In this document: positions 41,566 to 49,826 of the stretch, one piece after another
Layout: each line of letters begins with the position of its first letter
How positions within the stretch are numbered: the stretch's first letter is position 1
Assembly (NCBI GenBank): GCA_017469685.1
Contig: JAFUFW010000003.1
Span: 1-51,434 of the forward strand
Source of the DNA: Bacteroidaceae bacterium
GTDB lineage: Bacteria; Bacteroidota; Bacteroidia; Bacteroidales; Bacteroidaceae
Direction: 5' to 3'
DNA length: 51,434 nt
Notes under the pieces: model-generated
What the model saw: only the letters and a program-made list of their open reading frames with translations
Databases searched by the model: none
Told to the model about the DNA's origin: nothing
Translations under genes and position numbers: made by a program

Positions 41566-42616
41566 TAAGTGCAGCCCCAGGCTAACAGTCGTAATGCCTG
41601 TGTTCAATCGCCCCAAAGAACTTGTGGTGATGGTTGATAGCATCCTTGCCAACACGTTCAGGGATTTTGAACTTATAGCTATAGACGACGGCTCAGAAGC
41701 CCAAACTTTAGCTCTGTTGAAGCAATACGTGGAGCATGATTCACGTGTAATCCTTCTCCATCGAGCAAAATCTCCAAAGGGTGCCCAGACCTGCAGAAAT
41801 ATAGGTCTTGAAAATGCTCGTGGAGAATACATTATTTTCGTAGATTCTGATGACTATGTAACCCCAGAGTGTTTTGCTACACGCTTGCGTCACATTTCTG
41901 AACGTCCAGAACTGGATTTTATGGTATTCCCATCTGGTGGATATAATAGTAATGACGGTTTCAATCCAGTTGGCCATCAATTCGGATACACAGTTTTTGG
42001 AGATGATTTGTGTGCCTTTCTCCGCAGAACCTTGCCTTTCGTGGTTTGGAATAATATTTACCGCACGGAAGCACTGCGAGAGCATTCGATTAAATGGGAT
42101 ACCCAGCTTTTGTCTCTTCAAGATTCTCTCTTCAACACTGAGTGCCTATTGGCAGACATGCATTATGATTATGCACATGTAAGTCCTAACTATGGTTGGC
42201 GTGTTGAGGACAATGCTGGTTCTATTTCAAAACGCATTGTTACAGAGCCGCATTTTCGCAGCCACCTCTACACCATTGAGAAAGTTTACAAGTTAGTACA
42301 ATCAAAATATGGCCATCGCTACGATCGGGATCTTTTCCGCGGTGTACTTTATTTATATAATATGATTTTTGCTGAAGGTATCGATGACGCACGAGCTAGA
42401 TTGTTGGTTGATGTGGTAAGGAGTTACAGTCGTCTTGGTGGTTTTATTTTACGAAGCCAGGTTTCATTCACTCATGTATTAGAATTAATCCTAACTAAAC
42501 GCAAGGCGCGTGTTTTGCCTATGGTCGCCTATCTGATATGGCTTAGGAGAGAGAATAAACGTATTCAGGAGCGACGTGCGCAGTTGGCTTCAGGCTTAAT
42601 GGAGTCCCAAACTTAG
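41549..42616 (+). CDS. Family 2 glycosyltransferase
   Basis: Adds a sugar to the lipid-linked unit. About 355 residues from ATG 41549 (MSESVNKCS); the longer frame starting at 41474 lies within the polymerase gene. GT-A motifs: LTVVMPVFNRPKELVVMV, AIDDGSEAQT, GEYIIFVDSDDYV (DxD). The C-terminal half is divergent. Acceptor and donor cannot be told. Confidence 0.85.
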   Translation: MSESVNKCSPRLTVVMPVFNRPKELVVMVDSILANTFRDFELIAIDDGSEAQTLALLKQYVEHDSRVILLHRAKSPKGAQTCRNIGLENARGEYIIFVDSDDYVTPECFATRLRHISERPELDFMVFPSGGYNSNDGFNPVGHQFGYTVFGDDLCAFLRRTLPFVVWNNIYRTEALREHSIKWDTQLLSLQDSLFNTECLLADMHYDYAHVSPNYGWRVEDNAGSISKRIVTEPHFRSHLYTIEKVYKLVQSKYGHRYDRDLFRGVLYLYNMIFAEGIDDARARLLVDVVRSYSRLGGFILRSQVSFTHVLELILTKRKARVLPMVAYLIWLRRENKRIQERRAQLASGLMESQT

Positions 42617-42624
42617 AATAAAGT

Positions 42625-43263
42625 ATGAAACAACTAATAGAATCTTTTTTAGAGCTCATAGGCCGGATAATAGGCTTTTTGACCCCACGCTCTTTGAACC
42701 GTGTCTATGGTTTTTTGTGCAATCATATATACACAGGATATTTCCGGTCTCGTTTTTATTGCTTTGGTTCTTCGGTATTTATAGGAAGACCTTTACATCT
42801 CGAGGGCGAGAAGTACATTGTCATTGGCAACGATAATGTTTTTGAATCGGACTTACAACTCACTGCGTGGTCTGAAAATAATAACAACAAATCCCCAATC
42901 ATTAAAATTGGCGACAAGTGTCTTTTCCGAAAAGGATGCCACATCACAGCAATAAACGGCATTACAATAGGCAATAACTTACTTACAGGCACTAATGTCC
43001 TTATCACAGATAATTCTCATGGTGACAATACAGCCGATTCGCAATCTATTCCGCCACGCCAACGCGCCCTTTGCTCAAAAGGCCCTGTTGTTATTGGCAA
43101 CGATGTGTGGTTAGGAAACAATGTCTGCATTATGCCTGGCGTGACCATTGGTGATGGCGCTATTGTTGGCGCAAACGCTGTTGTAACCCGCGATGTGCCT
43201 GCTCAAACAGTCGTTGCAGGCATTCCAGCTCAGGTTATATCCTCGCGTAGAACAGTGCGGTAA
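42625..43263 (+). CDS. Hexapeptide-repeat acyltransferase
   Basis: Probable O-acetyltransferase for a polysaccharide sugar. The 212 residues carry left-handed beta-helix repeats, e.g. IGNNLLTGTNVLITDNSHG, VIGNDVWLGNNVCIMPGVTI and GDGAIVGANAVVTRDVPA, and end with the VVAGIPAQVI motif of the family. His in DNSHGD is the likely catalytic residue. Confidence 0.88.
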   Translation: MKQLIESFLELIGRIIGFLTPRSLNRVYGFLCNHIYTGYFRSRFYCFGSSVFIGRPLHLEGEKYIVIGNDNVFESDLQLTAWSENNNNKSPIIKIGDKCLFRKGCHITAINGITIGNNLLTGTNVLITDNSHGDNTADSQSIPPRQRALCSKGPVVIGNDVWLGNNVCIMPGVTIGDGAIVGANAVVTRDVPAQTVVAGIPAQVISSRRTVR

Positions 43264-43318
43264 TAAGTTTCTTAATTGATGATTGAGTATAGTATTGCAA
43301 AAATAATCATATCTTTTC

Positions 43319-43350
43319 TTTGATTGAATTGTTTTAAGCCCTATCTTTGC
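43319..43350 (+). promoter_or_regulatory. Internal promoter of the polysaccharide locus
   Basis: TTTG at 43319-43322 and TATCTTTGC at 43342-43350 with 19 bp between, a perfect match. It makes the genes from 43438 onward independently transcribable. Confidence 0.8.
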
Positions 43351-43437
43351 AGCAAAGTAATAAGCTCACGTAATCAGGTGAAGTCGCAATAATGAATCAT
43401 TATTATCTTCAAAGAACGCTGAAGAAGTTTTAGGCCA

Positions 43438-44589
43438 ATGAAAGCAAGAATAATAGCAAACTATCTTCCACAGTTTCATCCAATCCCAGAGAATGATGAA
43501 TTTTGGGGGCCGGGTTTTACCGAATGGATGAATGTTGCAAAAGCACGTCCTCTTTTCCGTGGCCATTATCAACCTCGTATTCCCGCAGACCTCGGTTTTT
43601 ACGACCTGCGTTTACCTGAGACTCGTGAACTTCAGGCTTCTTTTGCACGCGAAGCTGGTGTGGAAGGTTTCTGCTATTGGCACTACTGGTTTGGTAATGG
43701 GCGTCGTCTGCTCAACCGTCCCTTTGATGAGGTCGTGGCAAGCGGACAGCCTGATTTCCCGTTCTGTCTTGCATGGGCTAACCACGATTGGAAAACAGCC
43801 ACTTGGAAAAAGGGAATGAAAGATGGCATGATTGCCGAGCAACTCTATCTGGGCGAAGAGGACAACCGATTGCATTTTATGACGATGCTTCCGGCTTTTA
43901 AGGACAAACGATATATTCGTGTAGATGGTAAATTGCTATTTGTCATATATGATCCCTACCGCTTTGTTCATGTTGAGGATTTTATGGATTGTTGGCGTAG
44001 ATTGGCTGGCCAGCACGGACTTGGTGATTTCCACTTCGTAGCAATGTGTAACTCTACTAATACAAGAGTGAGGCTTGCCGAAGGTGGAGTGGGGCATGGC
44101 CGTGTGATTCCCGACCTGAAGAGCAGTGCTAAAGTTTACAAGTCGTTCCTCGATATGGGATTTGATGCCGTCAACTCTTTCGGTAAGTCCAGAGCAGAGA
44201 TGCTTGTGATGGGCAAATACAAGCGCGCAGTCCTATTTAAGCTACATCAACATCTTACCTTCCTTCCTGCTTTGAAGTATGATTATGCCAAGGTGACACC
44301 TCATTTCTTCGCGCCAGAGGATGCTTGGGATAATGTCTATCCTTCCATAATGCCATGTTGGGATCGCACTCCTCGAACTGGAGATCAGGAAGGAGTTTAC
44401 ATCAATTCAACGCCTGAAAACTTCCGGCACCATATAGAACACGCATTGCACGTGATAAAGAACAAGCCCGAACAGCACCGCATACTCTTCCTGAGGTCGT
44501 GGAATGAATGGGCTGAAGGTAACTATGTAGAACCGGATGAGAAATATGGCCACGGGTTCCTTAATGCTCTTCATGATGCCGTTTTATAG
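43438..44589 (+). CDS. WbsX-type glycosyltransferase/GH99-like protein
   Basis: Member of the Glyco_tran_WbsX group, related in fold to GH99 enzymes and found in O-antigen loci. The 383 residues begin with ARIIANYLPQFHPIPENDEF and contain GFTEWMNVAKARPLF, GFCYWHYWF, FCLAWANHDW and SWNEWAEGNYVEPD, all typical. It has its own promoter and a 174-bp leader gap after the acyltransferase. Confidence 0.85.
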   Translation: MKARIIANYLPQFHPIPENDEFWGPGFTEWMNVAKARPLFRGHYQPRIPADLGFYDLRLPETRELQASFAREAGVEGFCYWHYWFGNGRRLLNRPFDEVVASGQPDFPFCLAWANHDWKTATWKKGMKDGMIAEQLYLGEEDNRLHFMTMLPAFKDKRYIRVDGKLLFVIYDPYRFVHVEDFMDCWRRLAGQHGLGDFHFVAMCNSTNTRVRLAEGGVGHGRVIPDLKSSAKVYKSFLDMGFDAVNSFGKSRAEMLVMGKYKRAVLFKLHQHLTFLPALKYDYAKVTPHFFAPEDAWDNVYPSIMPCWDRTPRTGDQEGVYINSTPENFRHHIEHALHVIKNKPEQHRILFLRSWNEWAEGNYVEPDEKYGHGFLNALHDAVL

Positions 44590-44613
44590 ATAATATACTT
44601 TACGTTCATCATT

Positions 44614-45537
44614 ATGTACAATATTCCCATTCTCATCGTTATCTTTAATCGAAAGGAAATCGCCATACGAACGTTTGAGAGTATCAGACGTGTTCAGCCA
44701 TCTAAGCTATATATTGCTGGCGACGGTCCTCGTCCAGAAGTTGATGGCGAGGATATTCTCGTCCAAGAAACTCGCAGGGCTATACTTGATAGAATTGATT
44801 GGGACTGTCAGGTGCAAACATTGTTCCAATCAGTCAATCTCGGGTGTGGCCCAGGCATGTACACTGCAATTGACTGGCTTTTCAAGAACGAAGAGCGAGG
44901 CATAATCATTGAGGACGATTGCGTGCTTCAGCATTCGTTTTATCAGTTCGCGGAGGAGTTGCTTGAGCGCTATAAAGATGATACACGTATTGGCTTGATT
45001 GATGCTGCAAATTACCAAGCAGAGATCCCTGTTCCAGATTCTTATGGCTTCAGCCGGTATAAATCAACAAATGGGTGGGCCTCTTGGCGAAGGGCTTGGA
45101 AACTCATGGACCTTGATATGAACTGGCGTAATTCGGATTATGCAGAGTCAATTATAGCAAACATGGGTTATAGGTCGAAAGACATTAGTTATTGGAGATA
45201 CCGCTTGAAGGCTATCGACAATAATGTCGTATCCGCCTGGGACTGGCAATGGTATTTTACCTTAGCAGCTCACAATATGTTAGGTATATATCCCTCGTGC
45301 AGTCTTCAAACGAACATCGGTTTTGGTGAGGCAGCAACACATACGACTGATTTATTCGTGCCGAAATATTATGAAACACATTCTGAAATAGAGTTTCCTT
45401 TACACCATCCTAAGTATGTAGTTCCATTTGAGCCTTTTGAACATAGATCTTACAATCGGAAAAATACCTTGTACACCAATCTCATTAAATACATTCCATT
45501 TTCCGTGAAGAAATTTCTGAAGACTATAATTCGCTGA
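44614..45537 (+). CDS. Glycosyltransferase (GT-A fold, HlpA/GNT-I-like)
   Basis: The 307 residues start with NIPILIVIFNRKEIAIRTFE, and contain VNLGCGPGMYTAIDW, EERGIIIEDDCVLQ (DDC acidic motif as DxD equivalent) and WASWRRAW plus WDWQW. The pattern fits nucleotide-sugar transferases often labelled HlpA-like in polysaccharide loci. The sugar is unknown. Confidence 0.75.
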   Translation: MYNIPILIVIFNRKEIAIRTFESIRRVQPSKLYIAGDGPRPEVDGEDILVQETRRAILDRIDWDCQVQTLFQSVNLGCGPGMYTAIDWLFKNEERGIIIEDDCVLQHSFYQFAEELLERYKDDTRIGLIDAANYQAEIPVPDSYGFSRYKSTNGWASWRRAWKLMDLDMNWRNSDYAESIIANMGYRSKDISYWRYRLKAIDNNVVSAWDWQWYFTLAAHNMLGIYPSCSLQTNIGFGEAATHTTDLFVPKYYETHSEIEFPLHHPKYVVPFEPFEHRSYNRKNTLYTNLIKYIPFSVKKFLKTIIR

Positions 45538-45541
45538 CAAC

Positions 45542-46246
45542 ATGAAACAGAAGATACAAACCTCCGCAGGAACATATACTTACACCTTCAGACCTATTTT
45601 TGCAGGCATTAAGCCCATTGACAAGGTGATTGCCAAGGAAAACCTATTCTTGCTTAAAGATGTATGTGATGAAGCTGGGTTGAAGTTTATCCTTTTCTAT
45701 GGCACTTTGCTTGGTGCCATTCGTGAGCACGACTTCATAACCCATGACGAGGACATTGACCTCGTCATGCGCAAAGAGGACAGGACTCTTTTTCTTCCAC
45801 TCCTGTTCAAACTGCGAGAACTGGGTTTTGAGGTTGCACGTGAGGACGAACGTGGCATTCTGTCAATCATCCGCAAGGGAGAGTACATTGATATATATTG
45901 GTATGAGACCTATCAGCCTGACCCTCGACTAAAATATTGCAGCCGCAATATTTGCAAGAAAGAATACATAGACGACCTTGCCGAGATAGATTTCCTCGGG
46001 CGACAGTTCTATGTTCCCGCTGACTATCTGGCTTTCCTCGTATATTACTACGGAACCAACTGGCAGACACCTGTAAAGCAGTTCAACTTTAAAATGTCTA
46101 AGTGGGAGCTGCACAAACGAACCGCTATAGAATACTTGAAGTTATTGTTGCCCAAATTCCTGACTCGATGTGCACTCAGAAGAAAGACTGAGCGAGAACG
46201 AGAAAAATGGCTCAATCACATCTGCGAAACGGAGCAACTTACTTAG
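45542..46246 (+). CDS. LicD-family phosphotransferase
   Basis: LicD proteins transfer a phospho-group such as phosphocholine or phosphoribitol from a CDP donor to a sugar. The 234 residues hold the core FILFYGTLLGAIREHDFI followed by THDEDIDLVM (nucleotidyltransferase-like DED). It starts 4 bp after the previous gene. The convergent cytidylyltransferase gene next door could supply the CDP donor. Confidence 0.85.
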   Translation: MKQKIQTSAGTYTYTFRPIFAGIKPIDKVIAKENLFLLKDVCDEAGLKFILFYGTLLGAIREHDFITHDEDIDLVMRKEDRTLFLPLLFKLRELGFEVAREDERGILSIIRKGEYIDIYWYETYQPDPRLKYCSRNICKKEYIDDLAEIDFLGRQFYVPADYLAFLVYYYGTNWQTPVKQFNFKMSKWELHKRTAIEYLKLLLPKFLTRCALRRKTEREREKWLNHICETEQLT

Positions 46247-46262
46247 TCCAAACTTTCCAGAT

Positions 46263-46673
46263 TTAATTTATGCCCTCGCGCAGCTTTGTTGACGAGATTC
46301 CTTCGGTGCGCGGTAATACAATAACCTCACGTCCGTTTTCGCGGCACCAGCGCATAGCCGCCTGAAAGCCCGGGTGCTGCTGGTCGGGGCCTACGGCAAA
46401 GATGTCAAAATCCACCTCTTTCACTATACTGTCCACGTCCTTGTATAGTACAACCTCATCTACAAAGCGTACCGAGTGCACCATGTATACTCGCTCGTCG
46501 GTTGAATAAACCATTTTTGCATCTGGCTTATACTTAAGGACGTAGTCACCATCTTGAACGGCCACCGTCAAATGGTCACCGAGGTTGCGTGCACGCTCAA
46601 ACAGTTTCACATGGCCTATATGGAGGACATCGTAGACTCCAACAGTAAATACACGTTTCATATTATCTTCCAT
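46263..46673 (-). CDS. TagD/GCT-like cytidylyltransferase
   Basis: Makes a CDP-activated alcohol, classically CDP-glycerol. The 136 residues have the HxGH motif (GVYDVLHIGHVKLFERA), the RxDxxG-like region around VGPDQQHPG, and ISSTKLRE near the end, the size and layout of glycerol-3-phosphate cytidylyltransferase. ATG at 46673 directly abuts the stop of the upstream gene; ATG at 46661 is an alternative. The substrate could also be another polyol phosphate or phosphocholine-like compound. Confidence 0.85.
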   Translation of the reverse strand: MEDNMKRVFTVGVYDVLHIGHVKLFERARNLGDHLTVAVQDGDYVLKYKPDAKMVYSTDERVYMVHSVRFVDEVVLYKDVDSIVKEVDFDIFAVGPDQQHPGFQAAMRWCRENGREVIVLPRTEGISSTKLREGIN

Positions 46674-47441
46674 TCAAATCCTTAGTTCAAAAATCTTATA
46701 CAGAAACTTGACACATATCATAGCCGCGTTGGTGTAGATGCCGTTCTCGCGGCAGGCGCGAACGTCGTCCTTGATGAGCTGCAGTTTGCTGCGTAGGCCG
46801 GCTGTGCTGGTGCCTCCTGTGCGCATCGTCACGAAGTCGAGCGGTTGATATGCCGCTTTTATTTTATGTACGCAGAAGAGGCGGACCATCATCTCGTAGT
46901 CAGCGCCAATCTTGTAGTCGGTCTTGTAGAGGCCTGCACGCTCAAATACTTCGCGCCGAGCATAGAATGATGGATGGGCGGGCATGAAGCCAAAGCGAAG
47001 CCATCGCGGACTGAAGCGGTGCGAGGAATAGTAGCGGATGCATTTCTCTGGGTGCCCGTCGCGGATGAAATGGATGTCGCCGTAGGTCGCGTCAACAGTG
47101 TTGTCGTCGAAGGCTTTCACCATCTGCTCTATCACATTGTCCGCAGTGAAGAAGTCGTCGCTGTTTAGGATGCCTACCACGTCGCCCGTAGCCATACGTA
47201 TTCCCTTGTTCATCGCGTCGTAGATGCCCCGGTCCTTCTCTGACAGCCAGCGCATGCGCCCCCCGAACTTGTCTTCATCCTGCCTGAGTATGTCAACGGT
47301 GTTGTCGGCTGAAGCGCCGTCAACAACGATGTATTCTATGTCCGGGTACGTCTGACAAAGCACCGACGCAATCGTGTCCCGGATTGTGCGTGCGCTGTTA
47401 TATGTTACCGTTATGATTGATACTTTTAGCCTTTTTGCCAT
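46674..47441 (-). CDS. Family 2 glycosyltransferase
   Basis: About 255 residues from ATG 47441 (MAKRLKVS). GT-A motifs: KVSIITVTYNSARTIRDTI, YIVVDGASADNT, GIYDAMNKGIRMATGD and ILNSDDFF. This set is typical of WcaA/colanic-acid-like transferases. It forms a two-gene minus-strand unit with the cytidylyltransferase, opposed to the main locus. A -7 box candidate TAACTTTGC lies at 47462-47470. Confidence 0.88.
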   Translation of the reverse strand: MAKRLKVSIITVTYNSARTIRDTIASVLCQTYPDIEYIVVDGASADNTVDILRQDEDKFGGRMRWLSEKDRGIYDAMNKGIRMATGDVVGILNSDDFFTADNVIEQMVKAFDDNTVDATYGDIHFIRDGHPEKCIRYYSSHRFSPRWLRFGFMPAHPSFYARREVFERAGLYKTDYKIGADYEMMVRLFCVHKIKAAYQPLDFVTMRTGGTSTAGLRSKLQLIKDDVRACRENGIYTNAAMICVKFLYKIFELRI

Positions 47442-47461
47442 TCGTTTAGTATTTCCTTTCT

Positions 47462-47470
47462 GCAAAGTTA
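47462..47470 (-). promoter_or_regulatory. -7 box of the minus-strand transferase pair
   Basis: TAACTTTGC on the minus strand, 20 bp before the ATG at 47441. The -33 element is weak. Confidence 0.55.
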
Positions 47471-47615
47471 GCGTTATTTACGTAAAACAGCTTCTTCCTG
47501 TGGTCATAAATAACTTTTTATGCCGATAAAAAGAAAATATTTCTCTCCTTACATAATAAATCGCCGTTTCATCCGTTACTCTAACGAGTAACCTCATACT
47601 ATAAACCTAACCGAC

Positions 47616-48722
47616 ATGGTGTCGTACTATATATATATCTTTCTTGCTTTCATCATTGGCGCTATTGCCACGGCTGTTACTATTCCCGTGATTATCGCCT
47701 TCTGCCGCAAATTCGGGTACTACGACCAGCCTAACAAGCGAAAGGTCCACCATCAGGCCGTGCCGCGTTTGGGCGGCGTCTCGTTCTTGCCGGCACTCGC
47801 TCTCAGCTTTTCGGTTACGATGTTGCTCTACTACACCAATGCCAACATCCCCATAGGTTTCCACTATTCAGCCGTTCTGATTATCATCGGCGCCACCATC
47901 ATCTATCTGGTAGGTGTTATGGACGACCTCGTGAACCTGCCAGCCAATTTCAAGTTCGTTGTGTTGTCAATAGGTTCTTCTGCATTGCCTGTTTGCAACC
48001 TCGCACTTGATAACCTTCATGGTTTCTTCGGCCTTTATGAAATCCCCATATGGGTTGCTTATCCGCTCACGGTTCTTGTTATTATGACAATTGTCAACTC
48101 GCTTAATCTCATCGATGGTATCGACGGCCTGGCATCTGGCATCTCCGCCATTTGCCTGGCCTTTTTCGTTTACCTCTTCGCTGATGTGCGCTATATGATT
48201 TTCGATGTTATGTCTGCAGCCATGTTGGGCGTCGTTATTTCCTTCATGGGATTTAACATCTTCGGCAAGGTGGGGCGTTCAAAAATCTTCATGGGCGATG
48301 CGGGAAGCCTCATACTCGGCTATGTTCTCGCCTACCTTGCCATCAAGTATCTTATGGTCACAAAGGACGACGTCTACACACACGTCAATCCCATTCTTAT
48401 CGTCTATTCAATGTTCATAGTCCCCGTGTTCGACCTCGTCCGAGTGGCTGTCACTCGCGTAGCATCGGGCTACCCCATGTTCCATGCCGACCAGCGGCAC
48501 ATTCACCACGTGCTCATGCGTTGCGGCCTCACCATGCACCAGGCGCTCGCCGTAATCATAGCCCTTGTCCTCTTTTTCATGCTTGGCAACATCGCGCTCG
48601 ATGATATGAACATGCCCATCACCATCATCTTCTTCCTCGACATTGCACTCTATCTCCTCTTCTTCGCCGTCGCATTCATCATCATTGACCGCCGCGAGAC
48701 GATGAGGGAAATACTCAGTTAG
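47616..48722 (+). CDS. wecA: WecA/TagO-like undecaprenyl-phosphate sugar-1-phosphate transferase
   Basis: MraY-family enzyme that loads GlcNAc-1-P (or a related sugar) on undecaprenyl phosphate. The 368 residues have about 11 helices and the motifs MDDLVNLPANFKF, NLIDGIDGLASGIS, FMGDAGSLILG and HADQRHIHHVLMR. It is a second initiating transferase, of a different fold from the WbaP-like one at 34554. A strong terminator follows. Confidence 0.92.
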   Translation: MVSYYIYIFLAFIIGAIATAVTIPVIIAFCRKFGYYDQPNKRKVHHQAVPRLGGVSFLPALALSFSVTMLLYYTNANIPIGFHYSAVLIIIGATIIYLVGVMDDLVNLPANFKFVVLSIGSSALPVCNLALDNLHGFFGLYEIPIWVAYPLTVLVIMTIVNSLNLIDGIDGLASGISAICLAFFVYLFADVRYMIFDVMSAAMLGVVISFMGFNIFGKVGRSKIFMGDAGSLILGYVLAYLAIKYLMVTKDDVYTHVNPILIVYSMFIVPVFDLVRVAVTRVASGYPMFHADQRHIHHVLMRCGLTMHQALAVIIALVLFFMLGNIALDDMNMPITIIFFLDIALYLLFFAVAFIIIDRRETMREILS

Positions 48723-48761
48723 CACCTGTTGCGGATTAAACCATTGCACTTCTATATAACG

Positions 48762-48799
48762 AAACGGCTGACCAAAGTCTCAATCTTGGTCAGCCGTTT
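48762..48799 (+). terminator. Terminator after wecA
   Basis: A 14-bp perfect stem AAACGGCTGACCAA (48762-48775) with its inverse (48786-48799), 10-nt loop, then TTGTTTTAT. Confidence 0.88.
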
Positions 48800-48828
48800 T
48801 GTTTTATAGCGATGTCTTCGGTCTTCAA

Positions 48829-49266
48829 TTACAAGCGCATCAGTTCTCTGAGGAACTGGTCGAGCTCCTCGTTCAGGCCTTTTAGCAGTTCCGTGTCGAG
48901 GATCATAGCGTCGTCGTCTACGAGGTACACATCCTGCAACGTCTCGCCGTCCTCGCCCATCATGACGAACGAGAACGGATGCAGAATGCTCATCGACTCA
49001 ATTGTTTCCTTCATGCCTACGATGCTCTGCTTAATCGCCACGGCTGCCACCTCATAGAGGTCTTCGTCGGTAGGCTCAAGCCATTGGTCGACCACGATAC
49101 GCGTGAGCTCGTTCATGTCATCGTTGTATGCCAGCAGCTCACCGCTCTCAGGTTTCACCTGAAGGTGGATGTCGGTCAGTACCGGATCGGCGGCCGAGGG
49201 GAACTTCTCGGCGACCTTGCGCAGTGCGCGCTGAATTTGCTGGATGGTCTGTTGTGCGGCTTTCAT
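48829..49266 (-). CDS. Conserved-looking hypothetical protein
   Basis: The 145-residue acidic protein has no signal peptide or membrane helix and no motif I recognise. It opens with an amphipathic helix (AAQQTIQQIQRALRKVAEKF) and ends in another (LKGLNEELDQFLRELMRL); the middle contains a likely beta strand (PFSFVMMGEDGETLQDVYLV). Coding use is like that of its neighbours, which supports it being real. Cytoplasmic; function unknown. Confidence 0.65.
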   Translation of the reverse strand: MKAAQQTIQQIQRALRKVAEKFPSAADPVLTDIHLQVKPESGELLAYNDDMNELTRIVVDQWLEPTDEDLYEVAAVAIKQSIVGMKETIESMSILHPFSFVMMGEDGETLQDVYLVDDDAMILDTELLKGLNEELDQFLRELMRL

Positions 49267-49299
49267 AGAGAGTAGGGGAGTGTGCTCGTTTGTTTTTTA

Positions 49300-49337
49300 G
49301 TGAAAAAGGGCCGAACTCAGACGCCCGACCCTTTCTG
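49300..49337 (-). terminator. Possible weak terminator
   Basis: On the minus strand AAAGGG pairs with CCCTTTTT around GTCGGGCGTCTGAGTTCGG. The inner stem is imperfect. It would terminate the small secreted-protein gene at 49402. Confidence 0.4.
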
Positions 49338-49401
49338 ATTCCTTCTTATTGCAAGATGTGAGGAATGGATTTATTAGTTAGTTAATAGGTAATTGTGCTG
49401 T

Positions 49402-49710
49402 TTATCGGATTGAAACCTTGCGGACTACCTTGCCCACTTTCAGGATGTAGCAACCTTTCGTCAGGTTCAGGTTCAAGGTCTTGTCGTCGCTGTCAATCTT
49501 CACCGTAGCAACGCGCACGCCAGCAACGTTGTAGACTTCGAGCGTCATGCCTGAAGCGCCCGTAACGTGCACCTGAGTGCCATTGACGCTGATACTTATG
49601 CCCGTAGTCTCCACTTCTGAGATGTCATCGAAACCGAATATCTCGTCTGCGGCTATTGCATTGGTAGCCAGGGCAGTAGCAAATAGAAGCAAGAGGTAGT
49701 ATTTCTTCAT
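49402..49710 (-). CDS. Short secreted protein consisting mainly of a type IX-like C-terminal domain
   Basis: The 102 residues are a signal peptide (KKYYLLLLFATALATNAIA), an acidic linker (DEIFGFDDISEVETTG) and a domain resembling the type IX secretion sorting domain: GMTLEVYNVAGVRVATVKI, LNLTKGCYILKVG and the KVVRKVSIR end. Usually this domain follows a large passenger; here there is none. It may be a remnant, a small surface protein or a domain donor. It has a clear promoter. Confidence 0.7.
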   Translation of the reverse strand: MKKYYLLLLFATALATNAIAADEIFGFDDISEVETTGISISVNGTQVHVTGASGMTLEVYNVAGVRVATVKIDSDDKTLNLNLTKGCYILKVGKVVRKVSIR

Positions 49711-49737
49711 ATTCTGCGTTATTGCGTTTAATCGTTG

Positions 49738-49770
49738 GCAAATATATAACTATTTATCAATTCCAACAAA
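49738..49770 (-). promoter_or_regulatory. Promoter of the small secreted protein gene
   Basis: On the minus strand TTTG (49767-49770) and TATATTTGC (49738-49746) with 20 bp between, a perfect Bacteroidetes match. Confidence 0.75.
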
Positions 49771-49826
49771 TATTTTCGCAGAAAAATACAATATTTTTTG
49801 CTTTTTTGAGTTTCGGCCATCCTCTG

